Assembly: GCF_039634365.2 (NCBI RefSeq)
Contig: NZ_CP155079.2
Location: 2,604,001 to 2,668,000 of the forward strand
Direction: 5' to 3'
From: Mucilaginibacter sp. PAMB04168
Lineage (GTDB): Bacteria > Bacteroidota > Bacteroidia > Sphingobacteriales > Sphingobacteriaceae
Length of the DNA: 64,000 bases
The translations under genes were made by a program, and so were the position numbers. The notes beneath the pieces were generated by a model. That model made no database searches and was not told where the DNA came from. It saw nothing but the letters and a program-made list of their open reading frames with translations. Numbering within the stretch: position 1 is the first letter of the stretch; every line of letters starts with the position of its first letter. Of this stretch, positions 16,734 through 25,300 are shown one piece after another.

Positions 16734-16812
16734 GTGTAAACTAATGCTTAACTAACACTGTTGTTTTATTGCCCGGTAATATCGATGTTCGCTTTAAACT
16801 ACCATACCAGTT

Positions 16813-17796
16813 ATGAACATCATTAGTAAACTTGGCATTGCAGCAGTATTGCCCGCAGCTTTATTTCTTAATATCACTTATGTAAACAAACTGCCCGCAA
16901 AGGTAGTTAACTCATTAAATATGCAAGATAGTTCTTACAGCAAAACGGATTTATTTGATCAAAACACGCAACCTAAACTGATTAGCAAGCAATTTGAGTT
17001 TACTGAAGGGCCGGCGGCAGACAAGGAAGGCAACGTTTTTTTTACCGATCAACCCAACAATGCCATTTGGAAATATGGCTTAGATAGTAAGCTCAGCCTT
17101 TTTTCTAACACAGCCGGTCGGTCTAACGGTATGTATTTCGATAAGCAAGGCAACCTGTTTACCTGTGCTGACGAGCAAAACGAAATTTGGAAATTCGATC
17201 AGAGCGGTAAACGAACAGCCATTATATTAAGCGGTGTAAACGGGCGCAAGTTTAATGGCCCGAATGATTTGTGGATGGATGGCAAGGGTGGTATTTACTT
17301 TACCGACCCTTACTACCAGCGCTCATACTGGACACGTACCCAAACCGAATTAGATGGCGAAAAAGTATACTATTTGCCTGCTGGCAAAAAAGAAGCCATG
17401 CTTGCCAGTAGTGAACTTCAAAAACCAAACGGTATAGCTGGTACAGCCGATGGAAAGTATTTGTATGTTGCCGATATAAAAGCCAATAAAACATACCGGT
17501 TTACTATCACAAAAGATGGCTTGCTAACTGATAAGCAATTGTTTACCGACAAAGGATCGGACGGTATGACTTTAGACGATAAGGGAAATGTGTATTTAAC
17601 AGGCAATAAAGGGGTTTATATTTTTAATGCTGACGGACAGCAAATAGGGCTTATTGCTATACCGGAACCTTGGACAGCCAATATTTGTTTTGGCGGTAAG
17701 AACCGCGATATGCTATTCATTACAGCCTCAAAAGCTATATACACCATGCAAATGAAAGTAAGGGGATATAGCAAAAACGCCTCAAGACAACTGTAG
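16813..17796 (+). CDS. Secreted SMP-30/gluconolactonase-family protein
   Basis: A 327-residue beta-propeller hydrolase, likely a sugar-lactone hydrolase. Residues 1-30 form a hydrophobic signal segment, so it is probably periplasmic. Propeller motifs include EGPAADKEGNVFFTDQPN, RSNGMYFDKQGNLFTCAD and GPNDLWMDGKGGIYFTDPYY, which carry the acidic and asparagine ligands for a divalent metal. The last codons form one arm of a long hairpin at 17767-17819. Convergent with the S9 peptidase. Confidence 0.9.
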   Translation: MNIISKLGIAAVLPAALFLNITYVNKLPAKVVNSLNMQDSSYSKTDLFDQNTQPKLISKQFEFTEGPAADKEGNVFFTDQPNNAIWKYGLDSKLSLFSNTAGRSNGMYFDKQGNLFTCADEQNEIWKFDQSGKRTAIILSGVNGRKFNGPNDLWMDGKGGIYFTDPYYQRSYWTRTQTELDGEKVYYLPAGKKEAMLASSELQKPNGIAGTADGKYLYVADIKANKTYRFTITKDGLLTDKQLFTDKGSDGMTLDDKGNVYLTGNKGVYIFNADGQQIGLIAIPEPWTANICFGGKNRDMLFITASKAIYTMQMKVRGYSKNASRQL

Positions 17797-17819
17797 TTGT
17801 TTGAGGCGTTTTTGCTATA
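17767..17819. terminator. Very long hairpin at the convergent junction, overlapping the upstream stop codon
   Basis: A 19-bp perfect inverted repeat (17767-17785 with 17801-17819) continues after a single G bulge into 5 more paired bases (17787-17791 with 17796-17800), closing on a TGTA loop. The left arm encodes the last residues of the SMP-30-like protein and the stop codon lies in the loop and right arm. T-rich on both strands, so it can act as a bidirectional terminator for both convergent genes. Confidence 0.75.
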
Positions 17820-17833
17820 AAAAGTATCTTATA

Positions 17834-20269
17834 CTAATTAGCTTGCGCTGTTTGTGTTGATTTGGCACCTTTTACATAAGTGTCTAACCACTGTGTTTGT
17901 TCCCATAACTTATGAAGCAGGTTCTCTTTACCACGGTAGCCATGCGCCTCAAACGGCAAGAACACAAAGCGTACAGTTCCGCCAAAACCTTTTATAGCAG
18001 CAAACAAACGTTCGCTATTAATAGGATAAGTACCGGTATTGTCGTCAGCGTCGCCATGTATTAAAAGTAACGGCGTTTTTATCTTATCAGCATAGCTGAA
18101 CGGACTCATCTCATAGTATAGCTTAGGATCATCCCAGTAAGTACGCTCTTCATTTTGGAAACCAAACGGTGTAAGGGTGCGGTTGTAAGCACCACTCTCG
18201 GCCAAACCGGCCTTAAACAATTTGGTGTGTGCCAACAGGTTTGCAGTCATAAAAGCGCCATAGCTATGGCCGCCTACAGCCACACGGTTGCGGTCGCCGA
18301 CGCCCAAATCGGCCAGTTTACCAATTGCTGCTTCAGCATTCATTTCCAGTTGCTGCACAAAAGTGTCATTCGGTTTTTTGCCATCTTTAGCTACAATTGG
18401 CATCGAAGCATTATCTAACACCGCATATCCTTGCGTTACAAAGAAAATTGGCCCTCCCGGGTTGATAGTGATAAAGCGATCTTTGGAACCTCTTATTTGT
18501 GCGGCGTCGTCGGCCGAGTTGAACTCAGCAGGGTAGGCCCATATTAATACAGGCAGTGGCCCATCTTTTTCCTTATTGTAGCCCTTGGGCAGGTATAAGT
18601 CACCGGTCATGTCCACACCGTCCGAACGTTTGTACTGTATTTTTTGCTTGGTTACACCCTGCATTTGCGGGTATGGGTTGGTAAAGTTAGTGATCGGCTG
18701 ATCGGCAATCCTTAGCTTCAGGTTTTTGATGAAATAGTTAGGAACCTCGGTCTGCGTTTCGCGGCGGGTTACTAATACCAGCTTGGCCGGATCAAGTACA
18801 TCATAAATGTACTCATATTGTCCTTCAGCGCTACGCCAAATTATTTCACTTTTTTTGGTGCTTAAGTCAAATTTAGCCAGAAAAGGCAAGTCGCCTTTGG
18901 GCGATGAACCTACAGCATTATTCATTAACAGCTTGGTGCCGCCATCAACTGGCATTATAACGCTGCGGCCAAATTTATTACGATCTGTTACGGGTTCGCC
19001 CAGGTTGTTGTAAACGTCGGTTTGGTTGCGTTCCCAAAGTTTTTCCAGTTTACCGGTAGTGCTGTTAAAGCGGCTAACTTTTGTACTTTGCTTTGAGCGC
19101 AAACCTTCGTAAACTAAGGCTAAATCTTCGGTTCCCCACTGCACATTACGGAAACGCTGCTCTGTTTTGAACAGTTCTTTAGGTTCAGCGGTAAAAGGTG
19201 CACTTAGTGCATATACTGCATCATGAAAATCAACTTTTTTACGAATCAAACCGCTATCCAATGGCATAGCCCAGGTTAAAGTAGCTGCCTCATCATCACG
19301 CCAGTCAAAGCTGCGCGGCACATTTTGCAGATTATCATAGCCTGAGGGTCTAACTTCACTCGACGGCAAACTGGCTACCGTTTTCAGTACTTTACCCTTA
19401 AGATCGGTAACGGCAACGGTAGATGGAAAACCGCCGGCTGTTACCAGGTACGAAAATGGTTTATGCAGCGTGCGAACCAACAAATACTTTTTATCGGGCG
19501 ATAAAGCCGCTAATGCATAAATAGCTGGTTTGCCAATTGGGGTTTCTACGCCGTTTTTGTTGATCACCAGTTGGGATGTACCATAAAACTCAAATAGCTT
19601 TTCATCAAACGGCGATTTTATTAAATCTTGGTAAGTTACGCTTGGTGCTGCTTTGCCTAAATTTTGTTGAACAACCGGGCCGGTAGGAGCCAATGGTTTA
19701 ACTGGAGCCTGGGCAACCGGCTTAGCAATAACACGGTACATCATGGTGTTGTTATCAACCCAGGTAACGCCACCACCCATTACATTGTTTAATGGCAGCT
19801 TATTTGCCTTGCTTGCCTTTTGCGTTAACAGGTTGATTACATAAAGGTCAACGCTTTTAGCATTCGTTTGTGTAAAGGCAATTTTGTTCTGATCGGCGTT
19901 CCAACTCATCCCGCTGGCATTAAGCGGAACAGGTAAGCCTGCAACCGGATATACCTTACCTGTTTTTATATTTTTAAGGCTTAGTCCACTAAAAGATATC
20001 ACCTGCCTGCTGGGTGCAAAATTGTTGGGATTTATGCGCATACCTGCTATACGGAGCTCAGGGCGGGCCAGGTCTTCAACAGATGGCAGGGCATTACGCT
20101 CACTGATTAGCATCCACTCGCCTTTAGAATCGATACTTACCGATGGGGTAGGCTTGGCCAGGAGCAAGTCGGTAATGGCTTTGGCCGGCATTTGATACTT
20201 GACGGCGTCCTGGGCGTTAACCCATACGCTTGTGGATATCAAAAAGGCGCATAAAAAAGTCTTTTTCAT
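17834..20269 (-). CDS. Secreted S9-family prolyl-oligopeptidase-like peptidase
   Basis: An 811-residue serine peptidase with a signal peptide (residues 1-19, ending in VWVNA). An N-terminal propeller is followed by a C-terminal alpha/beta hydrolase domain. The catalytic Ser is about 669 (GGHSYG), the Asp lies in HGDADDN near 742, and the His is about 776 (FEAHGY). The architecture resembles the S9 glutamyl endopeptidase/acylaminoacyl-peptidase group. Probably a periplasmic peptide degrader. Single gene, convergent with the SMP-30-like gene. Confidence 0.93.
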   Translation of the reverse strand: MKKTFLCAFLISTSVWVNAQDAVKYQMPAKAITDLLLAKPTPSVSIDSKGEWMLISERNALPSVEDLARPELRIAGMRINPNNFAPSRQVISFSGLSLKNIKTGKVYPVAGLPVPLNASGMSWNADQNKIAFTQTNAKSVDLYVINLLTQKASKANKLPLNNVMGGGVTWVDNNTMMYRVIAKPVAQAPVKPLAPTGPVVQQNLGKAAPSVTYQDLIKSPFDEKLFEFYGTSQLVINKNGVETPIGKPAIYALAALSPDKKYLLVRTLHKPFSYLVTAGGFPSTVAVTDLKGKVLKTVASLPSSEVRPSGYDNLQNVPRSFDWRDDEAATLTWAMPLDSGLIRKKVDFHDAVYALSAPFTAEPKELFKTEQRFRNVQWGTEDLALVYEGLRSKQSTKVSRFNSTTGKLEKLWERNQTDVYNNLGEPVTDRNKFGRSVIMPVDGGTKLLMNNAVGSSPKGDLPFLAKFDLSTKKSEIIWRSAEGQYEYIYDVLDPAKLVLVTRRETQTEVPNYFIKNLKLRIADQPITNFTNPYPQMQGVTKQKIQYKRSDGVDMTGDLYLPKGYNKEKDGPLPVLIWAYPAEFNSADDAAQIRGSKDRFITINPGGPIFFVTQGYAVLDNASMPIVAKDGKKPNDTFVQQLEMNAEAAIGKLADLGVGDRNRVAVGGHSYGAFMTANLLAHTKLFKAGLAESGAYNRTLTPFGFQNEERTYWDDPKLYYEMSPFSYADKIKTPLLLIHGDADDNTGTYPINSERLFAAIKGFGGTVRFVFLPFEAHGYRGKENLLHKLWEQTQWLDTYVKGAKSTQTAQAN

Positions 20270-20397
20270 ATACTCGTTTATTATTAGGAAGTTAAACTGT
20301 GATGAATTTACTCATTTAATCGGCAATTAAACCACCAAGCCAATGTGCATCATATTTTTTACATTGATTGGGCGTTTCTAAAACAATAAACCAACCG

Positions 20398-21084
20398 TTA
20401 AAGAGTTATCAAGCGCACCAGGTACTGTTCAAAATCATCCTCGTATAAAACTTCTACATTCCAACCGGTAGCCGTTGCAACCTTTTGTAAGGTGTGCATA
20501 TCCACATACAACCACTCAAACCATTCCGATTTTTGATTTTTATATTCGTATTGGTACATGATATTACCATAGTAGCCCGTATCAGGAAGTTTGCCCTCGT
20601 ATAAATAAGCAATATTAGAAGAGTCAAAAAGTAGCTGTCCGCCTTGTGAAAGTAAGGTTTTCAAGTGGATGAGCAATCTTTCGAGGTTTAGCAAATTGCC
20701 GGCTAAGCCAATGCCGTTCATCAGTAATAATAACGTATCGTATTGCTGCTCCTGGTATGTAAATATATCGCCAACGTGCGCCTCTTTTACACCCCGTTGG
20801 TGCATTACCTCTACTGCTAAAGGCGATATGTCTATTGCTGTTACATCATAGCCGCGCTGTTGCAATTCAAGTGTATGGCTGCCTGCACCAGCTCCAATGT
20901 CCAGTACCTTGCCCCGGCATTCGTTCAGTGCCAACCATTCAAGGTCGGGCATGTCGTCTTCCGTTCTAAAATAGGCAGCAACCGGCATGGGTTCTTTTGG
21001 TCCGTATTGGTTATGTATCCAAAGCTTGCCTGGCGCTGTTTTGTATTGATAATCATGTATGGCCTGTCCGAGTACATCTTTCAT
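20398..21084 (-). CDS. Class I SAM-dependent methyltransferase
   Basis: A 228-residue methyltransferase. Motif I is VLDIGAGAGSHTLELQQRG (about residues 60-78), the acidic residue for SAM ribose is in VTAIDISP, and LLLMNGIGLAG is the motif IV region. The first 55 residues include a small N-terminal helper domain. Substrate unknown. A perfect -7 box ends 5 nt before the ATG. Confidence 0.88.
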   Translation of the reverse strand: MKDVLGQAIHDYQYKTAPGKLWIHNQYGPKEPMPVAAYFRTEDDMPDLEWLALNECRGKVLDIGAGAGSHTLELQQRGYDVTAIDISPLAVEVMHQRGVKEAHVGDIFTYQEQQYDTLLLLMNGIGLAGNLLNLERLLIHLKTLLSQGGQLLFDSSNIAYLYEGKLPDTGYYGNIMYQYEYKNQKSEWFEWLYVDMHTLQKVATATGWNVEVLYEDDFEQYLVRLITL

Positions 21085-21089
21085 AGCTG

Positions 21090-21097
21090 CAAAAGTA
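21090..21097 (-). promoter_or_regulatory. -7 promoter box TACTTTTG just before the methyltransferase
   Basis: Perfect TAnnTTTG on the minus strand, 5 nt from the ATG at 21084, the same arrangement as at msrC. Suggests a leaderless or nearly leaderless mRNA. No -33 box at the expected spacing. Confidence 0.5.
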
Positions 21098-21155
21098 CTT
21101 TATTTGCCATAGTTAAGTGCACTGCACTAGGTCATCACTATATTTGAGGCTAGGT

Positions 21156-21869
21156 ATGATAACAGGCGCTGATTATCCAATTATAATATTTTTGCTTGCT
21201 GGTGTGGTGTTAAGTGTTCGGTTTAAAAAACTAACACTTAGCGCGGCAATTATGGGCGCTGCATGCGGCGGGCTTGTATACAAGGGTACTGGTTACACAG
21301 GTATAGCTACCATGACCATGTTTTTTATAGCAGGCACCTTGGCCACCGGCTGGAAACTGACCGAAAAGCAGCAACTTAAGGTAGCAGAACGCGACCGGGG
21401 GCAACGTAAGGTGGGGCAAGTGTTAGCTAACGCCGGCGTTGCAGCTGTTGCCGGAGCAATTGCCTGTTTATTTCCACAATACGCTAATCTTTGTACGCTT
21501 TTAGTTGCAGCTAGTTTTGCAGCAGCAACCGGCGACACTTTATCCTCAGAATTGGGAACCGTATACGGGAAACGCTTTTACAACATTTTAACTTTCAGCA
21601 CCGATACCCGCGGACTGGACGGTGTAATTAGCTTAGAAGGAACAATCATAGGAGTAGCAGGAAGCGCACTAATTTCCTTAATTTACGCTGTATGCCTTAA
21701 ATGGGATTGGGATATACTTATTATTATACTGGCAGGTACGGCAGGCAATTTTGCCGACTCTCTTCTTGGGGCAACGTTAGAAAAGAGCGGAATTCTTAAA
21801 AATAATGCAGTTAATTTACTCAATACACTTACGGGAGCCTTAGTAGCATTGCTCTTGGCTATGCTTTAA
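21156..21869 (+). CDS. DUF92-family integral membrane protein
   Basis: A 237-residue membrane protein from ATG 21156; the longer frame from 21117 adds polar residues absent from the family. About six hydrophobic segments. The SAATGDTLSSELGTVYG motif (near residues 120-136) and AGNFADSLLGATLE near the end are DUF92 signatures. The family includes plant VTE6, a phytyl-phosphate kinase, so a prenyl-phosphate kinase role is possible. Confidence 0.88.
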   Translation: MITGADYPIIIFLLAGVVLSVRFKKLTLSAAIMGAACGGLVYKGTGYTGIATMTMFFIAGTLATGWKLTEKQQLKVAERDRGQRKVGQVLANAGVAAVAGAIACLFPQYANLCTLLVAASFAAATGDTLSSELGTVYGKRFYNILTFSTDTRGLDGVISLEGTIIGVAGSALISLIYAVCLKWDWDILIIILAGTAGNFADSLLGATLEKSGILKNNAVNLLNTLTGALVALLLAML

Positions 21870-21991
21870 ATTAACCACGCTGACTTATTAATATAAGTGC
21901 GCTGCTTTGTTAGGTAGATGTTAAATAAATTCACCAAAAAGAAAATAAGCCGATTTTAATGCCTACCTTGCACGCTTATTAAAATAATATA

Positions 21992-22186
21992 ATGCAAAAA
22001 GAAGGAACAGTAAAGTTTTTCAATACCGAAAAAGGTTTTGGCTTTATCTCACAAACAGAAAACAGAGCTGATGTTTTCGTACACTCATCTGGCTTAATCG
22101 ATCAGATTCGTGAGAACGATAAAGTAACTTTTGATATTGAAGAAGGTCGTAAAGGACCTAATGCGGTAAATGTAAAAGTAGTTTAA
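21992..22186 (+). CDS. Cold-shock-family protein (CspA-like)
   Basis: A 64-residue single cold-shock domain, the usual size. RNP1-like KGFGFI and RNP2-like VFVHSS are intact, so it should bind single-stranded RNA or DNA as an RNA chaperone. There are 122 bp between the previous gene and its ATG, leaving room for a structured leader like those of other csp genes. A strong terminator follows. Confidence 0.95.
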   Translation: MQKEGTVKFFNTEKGFGFISQTENRADVFVHSSGLIDQIRENDKVTFDIEEGRKGPNAVNVKVV

Positions 22187-22210
22187 ATATACACTATAAA
22201 GTTTAATCGT

Positions 22211-22240
22211 AAAGCACCTCTTGTGAGGTGCTTTTTGTTT
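22211..22240 (+). terminator. Terminator of the cold-shock gene
   Basis: AAAGCACCTC/GAGGTGCTTT stem, TTGT loop, then a T-rich tail. Confidence 0.92.
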
Positions 22241-22328
22241 TTACAAGGTTTTTTTAAGTAGACTTGATTAAGCCCAAACGTATTTTAGCAGCAATATAAT
22301 GTTTTAAAAAGCTAAAGTAAGTTACAGA

Positions 22329-25300
22329 CTAATTATTGACTTTATTGGGAATGCGAATTTTAACGGTGCTGCCCACACCTATTTCTGATATGATTTTAAG
22401 TTCGCCGTTTAGTAAATTTACTTTACTTCGGATAGAGGCCAGGCCAATGCCTTTTACCTTCACTTTAGATGTATCGAAACCTTTGCCGTTATCTTTTACG
22501 GTTAAAACAACTTCTTGCTCATTCACGTCAATTTGTGCATCTGCTATAGTTGCATAGGCATGCTTTATAACATTGATCATTAACTCCTGAATTATTCTGT
22601 AAATGGCTATTTCAAGATATTTGTCGAGGTTGCGATTTACACCATTAAACGTACACTGAAAACGTACTGCTCCGCTTAACTGCCGGCATACATCCTCAAT
22701 TGCTTCCTTAAGGCCAAAGTCTTCTAAAATAGATGGCATCAACTCATGTGAAATGCGGCGGGTTTCTCTAATACTATCGCTAAGCAGTCGCTTAGTTTGC
22801 TGCAATGCATCACTGTTTTCCTCGGGGCGTTTAACCCTGGTTAAATTTATTTGATCGAGGCTAAGCTTTACGCCGTATAAAAGCTGTCCTAATCCGTTAT
22901 GTAAGCTTTCTGCAATTCGCTTGCGCTCTTCTTCTTGTGTGCTAAGTATGGCTCTAAGCACTTCTTGTTGCTGTTCTACTTCCAGCTTCTTTATTTTTTC
23001 TTCGGCCATTTGTGTGGCCGTGGTATCCATATTTATGCCTAATATCTTAACCGGTGTTCCATTATCATAAATAGCTGTGGCTTTTAGCTTTACTACTTTT
23101 ATATCACCACCTACTTTAATTCTGAAGCTCTCATCAAAAGTTCCTGTTCCTGTTTTAAGGAAATCGATAATCTGTTCGGCTATCGGCCTGTCTTCATCAA
23201 TTATAAACTGTATATATTTGTCTGGTTGTATAAGCGTGCCCTTTGCCACATTGAACAAGCTATACATGCCGTCAGACCAGCTAAATACCTCTGAAAGCCT
23301 ATTATACTCCCAGCTACCCAGTAGTGCAACTTCTTCAGTCTCTTGCAGTAGTGTTAAACTTTTAAGGCGTTCTTCTTCAGCGTTTTTTCGTTCAGTTATA
23401 TCTAAGTTTGTTGCAACCAATCCGTCATCCATCTTAACAAACATGCTCGAAAACCATTTGTTAAATCCATCGTACGGATAACTATACTCTAGCTGGCCTG
23501 GTTCGCCAGTTTCCATAACCTTAAGCATCAGGTCAAATAGGCCGGTTTTTCTTACTCCTGGAAATACGTGGCTATATAACTTACCTACCATATCATTTCG
23601 TTCACTCAAACGCTCCAGTTCTTTATTAACCATCTTTATCCTGAAATCGACTAGTTGGCCATTCTCATCACGTTCTGCTGTATGACAAGCCATTCCTATC
23701 AAAGTGGTGTCGAACACCGATTGTAACAAGCTGTTGGTCTCATTTAACTGTTGGTCTGCTTTTTTTCGCTCAGTTATATCGGCTGTGCTGGTAGCCACAC
23801 CATCGTTTAATTTAACAACCGATTGATGAAACCAGCCGTTAAATTGTTCATACACATAATGTATTTCGTATTGCTGCGAAATACCTGACTCCGTCACCTC
23901 AACAAAACTGTTAAATATGCCGGCTTTTACAACGCCTGGATTGTTTTGAAGCAAGCTTTTACCAATCACATTTCCGTAGTTTTTATTGGATGTATCGTTG
24001 TTTAAGATCCACACAAAGTCAACTATTTTTCCATGCTCATCACGTACGGCCTCAAAAACCTGAATCATGTCAAGTGTGCTATCCAGGGTGGCTGACAATA
24101 GTTTTTGGCTTTCCTCCAGGTCATGTGTTCGTTCAGACACCTGCCGCTCGAGTATCATATTCATATCCTCTAACTGCCGTTCAACTTCCTTACGTTCGTG
24201 AATATCAGTAGCTGCACCTACCCACTGCCATATCTCTCCGGTTATTTTGTATACCGGAACAACCTGAACCGAAAACCAACGATATTCACCTTTAACACTT
24301 CTAATACGGTGTTCTTGCCTAATGAGTCTTCCTTTATCAAAGGCCGAGCGAATTTCATTGATTAATAATGGTTTGTCATCATGTGAAATAACCTCATACC
24401 AGTCATTTTCTACTGCCTCTTCTAAAGTTTGGCCTGTATAGGTTAACCAGCGCTGATTGTACCAATAGGGTTTACCGCTAGGGTCATTTAACCAAAGCAA
24501 ATCCGGAACAATGTCAACCACCGTTCTGAACAACTGCTCGGACTTACGCAAAGATTCCTCTACCTGGGCGCGTTCAACAGCTGCCCAGGTGCGCTCAGCT
24601 ACTTCTTCTATCAGTTCTATTTCTATGGCGCTCCATTTACGGGGCAGGGTAGCCTGAACACCGAATGCAGCCAGCCACCGTCCGTTTTTAATAAGCATTA
24701 CAGCTACCGAGGCCCGCAGGTGTGCATTGCGCCAGGTATTACGCTCTTCGGGCGTTATACGATTATCGGTCTCAATATCTTCAATAACGACTGTATGGCC
24801 CTGCAAATAATCTTCTATAAGTGCTTTACCAAAATCTGCAAACTTGATATCTCCGGTTAGTGCATCAATGCCGCGTGTCCAACTATCGTGCACCGATAAT
24901 TTATTTCCGTTAACCTCACCATAGCTGGCGCTGTTTACGTCCATATACTCACCAAGCATGCGGGCAGAAACGGCCTGGATGCGAAGCGGGTCTACCACTA
25001 AACGTAAGGCATCATTAAACTTTACTAAGAAAGCATGCCGTGCCTGGTTTTGCCGCTGTGTTTCTTCTACCAATTTACGATCGGTAATGTCTATATGAGC
25101 GCCAATTAAACGCGCTGGTTGCCCATCACTGTCAAATTCAACATCACCTTTGGCAAATATCCAACGCACTTGTCCGTCAATGGGTCTAATGATTCTGTAT
25201 TCGCTTTGGTAAGTATTTTCCGGATTTTCGATTACCTCTTGCAGCGTTTTACTGGCTTGGTCTCTGTCATCAGGATGCAGGCGGTTAATCCAGTCCTGGT

